Origin: Candidatus Parepulonipiscium sp. PG-Nuni2H_MBin01
GTDB taxonomy: Bacteria > Bacillota > Clostridia > Lachnospirales > Cellulosilyticaceae
Length of the DNA stretch: 64,000 nucleotides
Reading direction: 5' to 3'
Assembly (NCBI GenBank): GCA_001994995.1
Contig: MDJM01000006.1
Location: 34,153 to 98,152, forward strand
In this document: one piece after another, positions 56,952 through 64,000 of the stretch
Layout: each line of letters opens with the position of its first letter
Position numbering within the stretch: the stretch's first letter is position 1
The notes under the pieces: generated by a model
Databases searched by the model: none
What the model saw: the letters and a program-made list of their open reading frames with translations, nothing else
What the model was told of the DNA's origin: nothing
Program-made: the position numbers and the translations under genes

Positions 56952-57998
56952 CTAACTATTTAACTGTCTAATTAAATCCTGCGCTTGGCGTTCTGCATCA
57001 TAATCTTCAGGAGAGGCAATCCTATACCCAGCATGATTATAAATCGAAATTACTTCCTGTCCCTGTGGTGTATCTCCTATTTGAATAAGGGCATTTTGAA
57101 TAGCCTCAGCAAGGTTATCATCCAATCTAGCTGAAACACAAACAGTATCATTATAAATAGCAGGCGTTACCCCAATAACATCAGTATCATCCCAAATAGA
57201 ACCACTTCTACCAAAATCAGCTTCCCACTTATCCGCATTATCTCGGCGTGCATCAGCATAAATTAAAACTACATCAGACTGCTCAGCCGCTAATCTAGCA
57301 AATGCCGAGCCATAAGAATCAGCTTGTACAGCATTATTTAAATCCAAAATACTTTTCCCATAATTTTGTTGTAACCAAATTGAAGGATAAATATAGCCGG
57401 CTGGCGAAGTTGTGGACATAACGCTCCATGTAGCTGAATTTAAATCGTCCCAAGTTAACTGCTCACCATTATTAACTTTAGCTGCAAGCTCCTGCCCTTT
57501 AGCAGAAGGTCCAGCTACAATTAACGAACGGTAAGAAACCGTCATATCATCTGACGCTTCAATAGGCTCACTTAGATTCCACTGCGCTGGATCGTCTGAA
57601 TCAGTACTAAGACCGCTTCTAGTAGCAGTTAAAATAACATCCGCCCCATCATCATATAACACATAAGTGCTACCCGGGATAAACCCAACATCAATAGTCC
57701 CTGCATCTAGCCCTTCACCAACCACCTCATAATTAGTACCAACCGTAATATCTATCCTACCTACATCATAACCAAAATCCAATAAAGTCTCTTGTAACAT
57801 AGCTTTTAAAGGCTCAGTAGCCGTAACAATTTCATCGGGGTCTCTTGAAGGAACAAATCCAACGCTAAGGTCAGCTATTTTAATATTTCCATTTTCATCT
57901 ACTGTAGCTTCTGCTGTCTGACTTGAGGAACAACCTGTAAATATTACTGCTGATACAGCTAAAATTAATCCAACTCTTTCTAATTTTCCGATTTTCAT
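56952..57998 (-). CDS. phnD: phosphonate-type substrate-binding lipoprotein PhnD
   Basis: 348 residues from ATG 57998, at which the lipoprotein signal begins (KIGKLERVGLILAVSAVIFTGC); the longer open frame reaches into the repeat region. Fold-type II binding protein: LSVGFVPSRDPDEIVTATEPLK, VGTNYEVVGEGLDAGTIDVGFIPGSTYVL, AEQSDVVLIYADARRDN. The PSRDP element is typical of the PhnD/PtxB group. First gene of the operon; a promoter and a 68-bp tandem repeat lie upstream. Confidence 0.92.
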   Translation of the reverse strand: MKIGKLERVGLILAVSAVIFTGCSSSQTAEATVDENGNIKIADLSVGFVPSRDPDEIVTATEPLKAMLQETLLDFGYDVGRIDITVGTNYEVVGEGLDAGTIDVGFIPGSTYVLYDDGADVILTATRSGLSTDSDDPAQWNLSEPIEASDDMTVSYRSLIVAGPSAKGQELAAKVNNGEQLTWDDLNSATWSVMSTTSPAGYIYPSIWLQQNYGKSILDLNNAVQADSYGSAFARLAAEQSDVVLIYADARRDNADKWEADFGRSGSIWDDTDVIGVTPAIYNDTVCVSARLDDNLAEAIQNALIQIGDTPQGQEVISIYNHAGYRIASPEDYDAERQAQDLIRQLNS

Positions 57999-58030
57999 AA
58001 AACACTCATTCCTTTCTTTGTAAACAAAAT

Positions 58031-58166
58031 AAACAAAAAAATTGATAGTGCATTGGCTACTGGCCACAATTTTCAAAATATATTCCAATTGTAAACGTAA
58101 ACAAAAAAATTGATAGCGCATTGTCTACTGGTCACAATTTTCAAAATACATTGCAATTATAAACGT
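58031..58166. repeat. two tandem 68-bp repeats in the phnD leader
   Basis: 58031-58098 and 58099-58166 are identical at 62 of 68 positions, and a partial third copy starts at 58167. Each copy contains AATTTTCAAAAT and a GCATTG...CTACTGG core. They lie between alaS and phnD. Confidence 0.85.
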
Positions 58167-58184
58167 AAACAAAATAAAATTCAA
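58156..58184 (-). promoter_or_regulatory. promoter of the phn operon
   Basis: On the minus strand TTGAAT (58184-58179), 17-bp spacer, TATAAT (58161-58156). Transcription would begin inside the second repeat copy, giving a leader of about 150 bases that contains most of both copies. Confidence 0.6.
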
Positions 58185-58195
58185 GCACCTGACAT

Positions 58196-60835
58196 TTAGC
58201 CAATCTGCTCTAAAATAGTACGTTTTGCCATTTCTAAAGCTTCATTAATCTTAGCTGGATTTTTTCCACCAGCCTGCGCCATGTTAGGTCTGCCACCGCC
58301 TCCACCATCTACAATTTTAGCTGAAGAGGATATAACTTTGCCACAATGAACGCCTTTGTCATTAGCACCTTTAGTTGCCATACATACAAGATTTACCTTA
58401 CCGCCAGTGTGAGAAGCCAAAAATACAACGCCTTCTCCTAGCTGGTCCTTAAAAGTATCGCCCATCTCTTTAAGCGCTCCTATATCCATATTGTCAAACG
58501 CCTTAACTAACACCTTAACATTATTTGCTTCAATGCTATCTTCAATAGCTGCTGAAGCCTTTTGATTAGCAATTTGCGATTTCAAGCTAGATATTTCCTT
58601 TTGTAAATTTTTATAATCAGCAGTTAAACCATCTACTCGCTTAACTACATCTGTTCTTTTCGCTTTTACAGCTTTAGTAATATCATCAATGGTTCTATCT
58701 AAAACTCTGTAATACTCAAGCGCCGCACGCCCTGTCACCGCTTCAATACGTCTAACACCAGAAGCAACTCCTGTTTCAGAAATAATTTTAAATGTCCCAA
58801 TTTGTGAAGTGTTACTTAAATGAGTTCCACCACAAAGTTCTATAGAATACCTGCCCATATCAACAATACGTACGGTATCTGAATATTTTTCCCCGAATAA
58901 CGCAATTGCACCCATTTTTTTAGCGTCTTCAATAGAGGTTTCCATAATCTCGATGTCAAGGCCCTCTAGTATTTTTTCGTTTACTAAATTTTCTACTTCC
59001 CCAATTTGTTCGCTAGTTAGTGCTTCAAAATGAGTATAATCAAAACGTAGTCTGTCTTTAGATACGTTAGAACCTGCCTGCTCAATATGACTTCCCACAA
59101 CGTCACGAAGCGCTTTTTGTAATACATGCGTTGCACTATGATTTCTAGCAATATCCAAATGAGCTTTCATATCCACAATTAAAGTTGCAGATTGACCCAC
59201 ACTTATACTCCCTTCTAACACAGTAGCATGATGAGCAATTTTAGCCCCCGCCACTTTAGTAGTATTAGTTACTTTAGCCTTACCTGTATCCGTTACAATA
59301 AGCCCAAAATCTCCTGCCTGTCCACCGCTTTCAGCATAAAAAGGAGTTTTGCTAGTAATTATAAATACATCCCCACCACTTACTGTATCTAAAATCTCAT
59401 CATTAGTAGTAATAAAATCAATATTAGACGTAAGCTCTTTATGAGTATACCCTACAAATTCAGACGTAATATTAGTATCCAACCTATTGAATATCGTTTC
59501 ATCAGCACCCATATAGCTTGTTTCACTGTGAGAATTTCTAGCACGCTCGCGTTGTAAATTCATTTCCTTACTAAACTCATCCTCATCAATTGTAAATCCT
59601 TTTTCTTCTAAAATCTCTCGCGTCAAATCTATAGGAAAGCCAAATGTATCATATAACTTAAAGCAAGCAGCACCATCTAAAACTTTACTACTACCTTTTT
59701 CTAACTGTGCAATATACCCATCTAATATATTTAATCCTTGCTCAATCGTTTGATTAAAATTTTGTTCCTCAACTGTAAGCGACTTTACTATATAATCATA
59801 TTTTTCTTCCAACTCATTATACTCAGACTTAGAATGCTCAACAACCGTACGAATAAGAGGCTCTAAAAATAACCCTTCAATGCCAAGCATTTTACCATGC
59901 CTTACTGCGCGCCTTAAAAGTCTACGCATAACATACCCTCGGCCTTCATTAGATGCGCGCACTCCATCAGATGACATAAACACTACTGAACGAATGTGGT
60001 CAGTTATAACCCTAACAGAAACATCAGTTTTTGCATCAGCACCATAAGTCACGCCAGCAAGCTCACACACATGGTCGCGAATAGCTTTAACTGTATCAAC
60101 ATCAAACAAAGTACGTACACCTTGCATCATCGCAGCCAGCCTTTCAAGACCCATTCCGGTATCAATATTAGGATTTGGTAGTGGAGTGTAAGAACCATCT
60201 TCATTTTTATCAAATTGCGTAAACACTAAATTCCAAAACTCAATATATCTATCACAATCACATCCTATAGTACAGTCTGGTGAACCACACCCAAACTCCT
60301 CTCCTCTATCATAATAAATCTCTGAACATGGCCCACAAGGTCCAACTGTGCCAACTTCCCAAAAATTGTCTTCTTTGCCCATATAAAATATTTTATCTTT
60401 AGGTACTCCTATGTCATTATGCCAAATTTTTGCCGCTTCTTCATCATCTTTATATACAGTTACGTACAATTTTTCGTCAGGTATTTCTAAAACTTTAGTA
60501 ACAAATTCCCATGCCCAAGCTATTGCTTCCTTTTTAAAGTAATCCCCAAACGAAAAATTCCCTAACATCTCAAAAAACGTTCCATGTCGTGCAGTCTTTC
60601 CTACATTCTCAATGTCACCAGTACGAATGCACTTTTGGCATGTAGTAATACGCTTACTAGGCGGTATTTCTTGCCCTGTGAAATAAGGCTTAAGAGGTGC
60701 CATACCTGCATTAATTAACAGTAAGCTCTTGTCATTTTCTGGCACAAGAGCAAAACTTTTTAACCTAAGATGATGTTTTTGCTCAAAAAAATTCAAGTAC
60801 ATTTCACGTAATTCATTTAATCCATAATATTTCAT
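58196..60835 (-). CDS. alaS: alanyl-tRNA synthetase
   Basis: 879 residues, full length. Aminoacylation domain (LNELREMYLNFFEQKHH, LLINAGMAPLKPYFTG, RHGTFFEMLGNFSFGDYFK), tRNA-recognition part, editing domain with zinc ligands in RNHSATHVLQKAL (HxxxH) and ELCGGTHLSNT, and a C-terminal C-Ala domain ending GGGGGRPNMAQAGGKNP. ATG behind TAGGAGG. It is followed by the phn promoter region without a visible terminator, so readthrough into phnD is possible. Confidence 0.97.
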   Translation of the reverse strand: MKYYGLNELREMYLNFFEQKHHLRLKSFALVPENDKSLLLINAGMAPLKPYFTGQEIPPSKRITTCQKCIRTGDIENVGKTARHGTFFEMLGNFSFGDYFKKEAIAWAWEFVTKVLEIPDEKLYVTVYKDDEEAAKIWHNDIGVPKDKIFYMGKEDNFWEVGTVGPCGPCSEIYYDRGEEFGCGSPDCTIGCDCDRYIEFWNLVFTQFDKNEDGSYTPLPNPNIDTGMGLERLAAMMQGVRTLFDVDTVKAIRDHVCELAGVTYGADAKTDVSVRVITDHIRSVVFMSSDGVRASNEGRGYVMRRLLRRAVRHGKMLGIEGLFLEPLIRTVVEHSKSEYNELEEKYDYIVKSLTVEEQNFNQTIEQGLNILDGYIAQLEKGSSKVLDGAACFKLYDTFGFPIDLTREILEEKGFTIDEDEFSKEMNLQRERARNSHSETSYMGADETIFNRLDTNITSEFVGYTHKELTSNIDFITTNDEILDTVSGGDVFIITSKTPFYAESGGQAGDFGLIVTDTGKAKVTNTTKVAGAKIAHHATVLEGSISVGQSATLIVDMKAHLDIARNHSATHVLQKALRDVVGSHIEQAGSNVSKDRLRFDYTHFEALTSEQIGEVENLVNEKILEGLDIEIMETSIEDAKKMGAIALFGEKYSDTVRIVDMGRYSIELCGGTHLSNTSQIGTFKIISETGVASGVRRIEAVTGRAALEYYRVLDRTIDDITKAVKAKRTDVVKRVDGLTADYKNLQKEISSLKSQIANQKASAAIEDSIEANNVKVLVKAFDNMDIGALKEMGDTFKDQLGEGVVFLASHTGGKVNLVCMATKGANDKGVHCGKVISSSAKIVDGGGGGRPNMAQAGGKNPAKINEALEMAKRTILEQIG

Positions 60836-60853
60836 ATAATCCTCCTATTAGTC

Positions 60854-61447
60854 CTAAATATTATTATATCTAAGCCTCTCATGCTGGCTTAAATATTCCT
60901 CTAAACACAAATTTTGTTTACGCATTTTTTGTGCATGATTTACCCCAACATATCTGTAATGATAAGGCTTATACTTAACATGAGTGATATGTTCCTTATC
61001 TTTAGGATATCTAAGGATAAAACCAAACTCTGCTCCTTTAGAGTCTAACCATTTTTTATGAAAAGTATATTCAAATTGGGATAATTCTTCAAAATTTTGT
61101 TGCATATAAGCAGTGCACACATCCATACAAAGCCCCGATTGATGCTCGCTAGTGCCAGCAGGTAAATACGTTACAAGTGCAGAAATATCTTCAAACGGAG
61201 CACTTAGGCGAACTAAATTCTCCACCTGCTGATTATAAAGTTTCTTCTGCAGAGCAAACGCACGGTATCCTGAAACTAAAACTAACGCAGATAACCCCTC
61301 CTTTTGCAAAGCTTGGTTCATCTTATAAAAATTCATTAGTACTTGTTCATCAAGCCAAACCCGTGTAATAGGGTCTTGAAGTAACTTTGTTGGTCGGTAA
61401 CTTGGAGTAACTTTAGAGTAGTAGTTTATAAGCTTTAAATACGTCAT
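60854..61447 (-). CDS. VanY/LdcB-like M15B peptidase homolog lacking the catalytic Glu
   Basis: 197 residues. D-Ala-D-Ala carboxypeptidase fold: SGYRAFALQKKLYNQQV, the zinc motif AGTSEHQSGLCMDV (His102, Asp109), FGFILRYPKDKEHITHVKYKP and HYRYVG (His163). In active relatives the last motif is YEPWHYRYVG with Glu as catalytic base; here it reads YKPYHYRYVG, with Lys160 in its place. No signal peptide or membrane anchor is visible either. It may be inactive or altered. It precedes alaS by 18 bases in the transcript. Confidence 0.8.
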   Translation of the reverse strand: MTYLKLINYYSKVTPSYRPTKLLQDPITRVWLDEQVLMNFYKMNQALQKEGLSALVLVSGYRAFALQKKLYNQQVENLVRLSAPFEDISALVTYLPAGTSEHQSGLCMDVCTAYMQQNFEELSQFEYTFHKKWLDSKGAEFGFILRYPKDKEHITHVKYKPYHYRYVGVNHAQKMRKQNLCLEEYLSQHERLRYNNI

Positions 61448-61747
61448 ACTTCACCCCACAAATGCCTATTATTGCTAGTATATCCATTCAATTGTTTGTC
61501 ATATACATACTAATTGGCGAATTTGGGCAAACTGTATTAAATTAATAATATTTTAGTAATCGTGTAAGTTTGTATAAATTATATACAAGTCATTTATTTA
61601 ATTATAAAACAAACATAATTGTATACATATATAGCAAAAATTTTTAGCCTACATTTGTAATTAATGAACTAAACACTATTGTATACATATAATGGACAAA
61701 ATTGGACAGACTATATGTATATAATTTACTTAAATAAGGAGACAATT
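61448..61747. promoter_or_regulatory. repeat-bearing divergent control region
   Basis: No gene is credible here. ATTGTATACATAT occurs at 61618-61630 and 61678-61690, and in inverted form with one mismatch at 61713-61725. TGGACA occurs twice, 10 bp apart (61693-61698 and 61703-61708). TATAAT sequences at 61688-61693 and 61720-61725 are possible -10 elements of the following small gene. Confidence 0.5.
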
Positions 61748-61900
61748 ATGAAAAAAGAATTCAATGAAGTGCAAGAAGCAACAAATACAGCGCGCGAAGA
61801 TGTATCTGAACAGGCAAAAAATTCCAAAACAGGATTTAAAAACACTATGAGTTCAGGCACAACTGGAATTGCTAACAGTTATTCTAATAATCCAAGATAG
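61748..61900 (+). CDS. small hydrophilic protein, 50 residues
   Basis: Not recognised. ATG 61748 follows AAGGAG at 7 bases. The product is entirely hydrophilic: a charged helix-prone half (EFNEVQEATNTAREDVSEQ) and a Gly/Ser/Asn/Thr-rich half (MSSGTTGIANSYSNN). A longer frame from 61679 would cross the repeats and has no ribosome site. It vaguely recalls small stress or spore proteins, but no family motif is visible. The asnA promoter starts 25 bases after its stop. Confidence 0.5.
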   Translation: MKKEFNEVQEATNTAREDVSEQAKNSKTGFKNTMSSGTTGIANSYSNNPR

Positions 61901-61925
61901 TGTGAAAATAATGGAAAACTTTTAG

Positions 61926-61954
61926 TTGACAGCTAAAATTTTTTATGATAGTAT
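61926..61954 (+). promoter_or_regulatory. strong sigma-A promoter of asnA
   Basis: TTGACA (61926-61931), 17-bp spacer, TAGTAT (61949-61954). Transcription should start near 61961, a few bases before the attenuator hairpins. Confidence 0.8.
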
Positions 61955-61965
61955 TTGTGTTAATT

Positions 61966-62012
61966 ACAGCAAAGGCGCTGTGGGCTTCTATTGTAGTCCG
62001 TAGCGTCTTTTT
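61966..62012 (+). promoter_or_regulatory. asnA leader attenuator: terminator with competing hexaloop hairpin
   Basis: Terminator: 61973-61986 pairs with 61995-62008 (14 bp, four wobbles) with an 8-base loop, followed by TTTT. A competing hairpin ACAGC-AAAGGC-GCTGT (61966-61981) shares the terminator's 5' arm. Its six-base loop has A at position 1 and G at position 4, the signature of ANTAR-protein targets. The second hairpin that ANTAR sites normally need is not seen between the start point and this one. Confidence 0.65.
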
Positions 62013-62056
62013 GTATGCTTAAATATAATGTTAATCAAGAGAGGAAATCTAAATAT

Positions 62057-63064
62057 ATGCAAAAATTAGTTCAACCAATTAACTATGAACAAAAACTTTC
62101 TCTAATGGATACTGAAATTGCTATTAAGTTAACTAAAGATACATTCGAGAGAGAATTAGCTAAAGCTCTACACTTAACACGTGTATCTGCTCCGTTGTTT
62201 ATCTTACCTCAAACAGGATTAAACGATGATTTAAACGGTGTGGAAAGACCTGTAGCATTTGATATACAAGATTTAGGTCAAGATGCACAAGTAGTTCAGT
62301 CTTTAGCAAAATGGAAAAGACTTGCGCTTAAAAACTATGGCTTTGTAGCAAATACTGGGCTATATACTGATATGAATGCTATTAGAAGAGATGAAGAAGT
62401 GGGCAGCTTACATTCTTTATACGTTGACCAATGGGATTGGGAAATGATTATTACCCCAGAAACTCGTACTGTCGACAATTTACAAAGTGTTGTAAAGAAA
62501 ATCTGGCAAGCATACCTTAATACAAAAGCAGCGCTAGTTCAACAATATCCACAATTAAATATGGAACTTGCTAAAGAAATATCATTCATAACTTCTCAAG
62601 AACTTGAAGATATGTACCCAAATAAAACACCTAGAGAGCGTGAAGATGCAATAGCTAAAGAAAAAGGCGCAATCTTTATTATGCAAATAGGTGATAAATT
62701 AGCAAGCGGTGTTCCTCATGACCTTAGAGCGCCAGATTATGACGATTGGTCATTAAACGGCGATATTATTATATGGTACCCTGTGCTAGATAGAGCAGTA
62801 GAGTTATCATCAATGGGTATTAGAGTAAATGCACAATCTCTTGAAAAGCAATTAGCATTACTAGGATTAGAAGAAAGAAAAGAAAAGCCATTCCATAAAA
62901 TGCTATTAAATGGAGAACTTCCATTAACATTAGGTGGGGGTATTGGTCAGTCAAGAATTTGTATGACACTTTTAGAAAAAGCTCATGTGGGCGAAGTACA
63001 AGCGTCTATTTGGCCGCAACAGATGATAGATGAATGCGAAAAACTTTCAATTGTACTACTTTAG
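62057..63064 (+). CDS. asnA: aspartate-ammonia ligase (asparagine synthetase A)
   Basis: 335 residues from ATG 62057; an in-frame ATG at 62015 would sit immediately after the terminator with no ribosome site. Class II tRNA-synthetase-like fold. Motifs: SAPLFILPQTGLNDDLNG, VQSLAKWKRLAL, GLYTDMNAIRRDEEVGSLHSLYVDQWDWE, HDLRAPDYDDW, LNGDIIIWYPVLDRAVELSSMGIRV and TLGGGIGQSRICM. It makes asparagine from aspartate, ammonia and ATP. Followed by a glutamine synthetase gene, so the pair handles ammonia assimilation. Confidence 0.96.
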   Translation: MQKLVQPINYEQKLSLMDTEIAIKLTKDTFERELAKALHLTRVSAPLFILPQTGLNDDLNGVERPVAFDIQDLGQDAQVVQSLAKWKRLALKNYGFVANTGLYTDMNAIRRDEEVGSLHSLYVDQWDWEMIITPETRTVDNLQSVVKKIWQAYLNTKAALVQQYPQLNMELAKEISFITSQELEDMYPNKTPREREDAIAKEKGAIFIMQIGDKLASGVPHDLRAPDYDDWSLNGDIIIWYPVLDRAVELSSMGIRVNAQSLEKQLALLGLEERKEKPFHKMLLNGELPLTLGGGIGQSRICMTLLEKAHVGEVQASIWPQQMIDECEKLSIVLL

Positions 63065-63105
63065 TAGTTATATTGAATAAGCTGTTCATCATAAGAATAA
63101 GATTA

Positions 63106-63179
63106 AGGGGCTACAATTTTCTACATCATAAAAAAAATGTCATTCCAGCATAAAATAGGATATGAAAAGCGTAGTCCCT
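63106..63179 (+). promoter_or_regulatory. structured element in the asnA-glnN gap
   Basis: AGGGGCTAC (63106-63114) pairs with GTAGTCCCT (63171-63179), one wobble, enclosing 56 bases with further weak TACAT/ATGT pairing. The shape resembles a riboswitch closing stem or small RNA; no known class is recognised. Confidence 0.4.
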
Positions 63180-63192
63180 GAATTTAATAGTC

Positions 63193-63212
63193 ATCTACAT
63201 AGTAGATATAAT
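63193..63212. promoter_or_regulatory. inverted repeat over the putative glnN -10 element
   Basis: ATCTAC-ATA-GTAGAT (63193-63207) abuts TATAAT (63207-63212). The -35 region is weak. Candidate operator-overlapped promoter. Confidence 0.4.
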
Positions 63213-63235
63213 TTAAATCAAGGAGAGATTATATT

Positions 63236-64000
63236 ATGAAAAAAATTCCAGAAGTTTTTGGTTCACTTGTTTTTAACGATACTGTAATGCAAGCTAGATT
63301 GCCTAAAAGTATTTATAAAGCTATTAAGAAAACTGTTCAAGAGGGCGAGCAATTAGAGATTGATGTAGCAAATGTTGTAGCAAACGCTATGAAGGACTGG
63401 GCTATTGAACAAGGCGCTACTCATTTTACTCACTGGTTCCAGCCAATGACAGGCAGTACTGCTGAAAAACATGACAGCTTTATTTCACCTGACTCGGATG
63501 GTCGCGTTATCATGGAGTTCTCAGGTAAAGAGCTTGTAAAGGGTGAACCGGATGCATCTAGTTTCCCATCTGGTGGTCTTCGTGCAACTTGTGAAGCGCG
63601 TGGTTATACAGTATGGGATGTGTCTTCATATGCTTTTATTAAAGATGGCACATTATGTATTCCTACAGGATTTTGTTCTTATAGTGGAGAAGCATTAGAT
63701 AAGAAAACTCCTTTGCTTCGTTCTATGGAAGCAATTGATAAAGAAGCAGTTAAAGTTTTACACCTTTTAGGCAACACAGCAGTAAAAAAAGTTACTACAA
63801 CAGTTGGACCAGAACAAGAATATTTCCTTATTGATAAAGAAGTATATTTAAAAAGACCAGACTTAATTTATACTGGTAGAACATTATTCGGAGCACGTCC
63901 AGCAAAAGGTCAAGATTTAGAAGATCACTATTTTGGATCGTTAAAAGCAAGAGTTGTAGATTTTATGGAAGAGTTTGATCAAGAACTTTGGAAACTTGGA
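63236..64000 (+). CDS. glnN: glutamine synthetase type III, 3' partial
   Basis: 255 codons visible, continuing past the window end. ATG 63236 follows AAGGAGAG. GSIII signatures: [17 protein letters not shown] at the N-terminus, [63 protein letters not shown] and [12 protein letters not shown]. The full protein is normally about 700 residues. It forms glutamine from glutamate and ammonia. Its position after asnA suggests joint nitrogen control. Confidence 0.95.
   Translation, partial: MKKIPEVFGSLVFNDTVMQARLPKSIYKAIKKTVQEGEQLEIDVANVVANAMKDWAIEQGATHFTHWFQPMTGSTAEKHDSFISPDSDGRVIMEFSGKELVKGEPDASSFPSGGLRATCEARGYTVWDVSSYAFIKDGTLCIPTGFCSYSGEALDKKTPLLRSMEAIDKEAVKVLHLLGNTAVKKVTTTVGPEQEYFLIDKEVYLKRPDLIYTGRTLFGARPAKGQDLEDHYFGSLKARVVDFMEEFDQELWKLG

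Overview
The window is a low-GC (roughly one third G+C by eye), gene-dense bacterial chromosome segment from an endospore-forming Firmicute of class Clostridia. The evidence is the complete spoIIAA-spoIIAB-sigF operon beside a PdaA-type spore-cortex deacetylase, a NifS/IscU/MnmA sulfur operon, electron-transferring PyrK with PyrD (1B type), a type III glutamine synthetase, AGGAGG-type ribosome binding sites, and frequent TTG/GTG starts. The lineage (Lachnospirales or an Epulopiscium/Cellulosilyticum-like group) is my inference. I see no rRNA, tRNA, CRISPR array, prophage or intact insertion sequence.

Layout. 0-5 kb: the 3' part of a two-domain flavoprotein, an ECF sigma/anti-sigma pair with its own ECF promoter, an unusual DUF4397-like protein, and a HI0933-type flavoprotein. 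5-7.8 kb: nifS-iscU-mnmA (sulfur mobilisation, Fe-S assembly, tRNA thiolation). 8-14.2 kb: lower glycolysis in pathway order, gapA-pgk-tpiA-gpmI-eno, cut into segments by intergenic hairpins. 14.3-19.2 kb: pdaA, an ATP-grasp ligase, spoIIA operon, NlpC/P60 hydrolase, trmL. 19.3-29.2 kb: one long branched-chain amino acid operon, ilvC-leuACDB-ilvE-ilvD-ilvB, without ilvN. 29.2-29.55 kb: a gene-free stretch holding a rod-like RNA-scale structure. 29.55-32.8 kb (minus): hom-thrC and a small unknown gene. 33.1-43.1 kb: an oligopeptide-type ABC transporter with three tandem paralogous binding lipoproteins, OppBCDF and a 57-residue membrane protein. 43.2-49.7 kb: a repeat-bearing secreted stalk protein, pyrB-pyrC-pyrK-pyrD, and an FMN-binding lipoprotein. 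49.7-61.4 kb (mostly minus): a dehydrogenase gene remnant, a small lipoprotein, a glycerol-phosphate-type uptake cluster (ugpA-E-B + glpQ, no ATPase), phnD-C-E-E, alaS and a VanY-like protein. 61.7-64 kb: a small ORF, asnA and the start of glnN, both preceded by structured leaders.

Functionally this is mostly housekeeping metabolism: glycolysis, branched-chain and aspartate-family amino acids, pyrimidines, nitrogen assimilation, and phosphorus/peptide uptake. The most interesting material is regulatory: an attenuator ahead of asnA whose antiterminator-like hairpin carries an A1/G4 hexaloop, mutually exclusive hairpins between gpmI and eno, the structured element at 29322-29454, a 68-bp tandem repeat in the phnD leader, and near-identical promoters ahead of two of the three opp binding-protein genes. 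Protein oddities include a VanY-like protein with Lys at the expected catalytic Glu, an OppD with an extra charged N-terminus, and a PEVY-repeat secreted protein.
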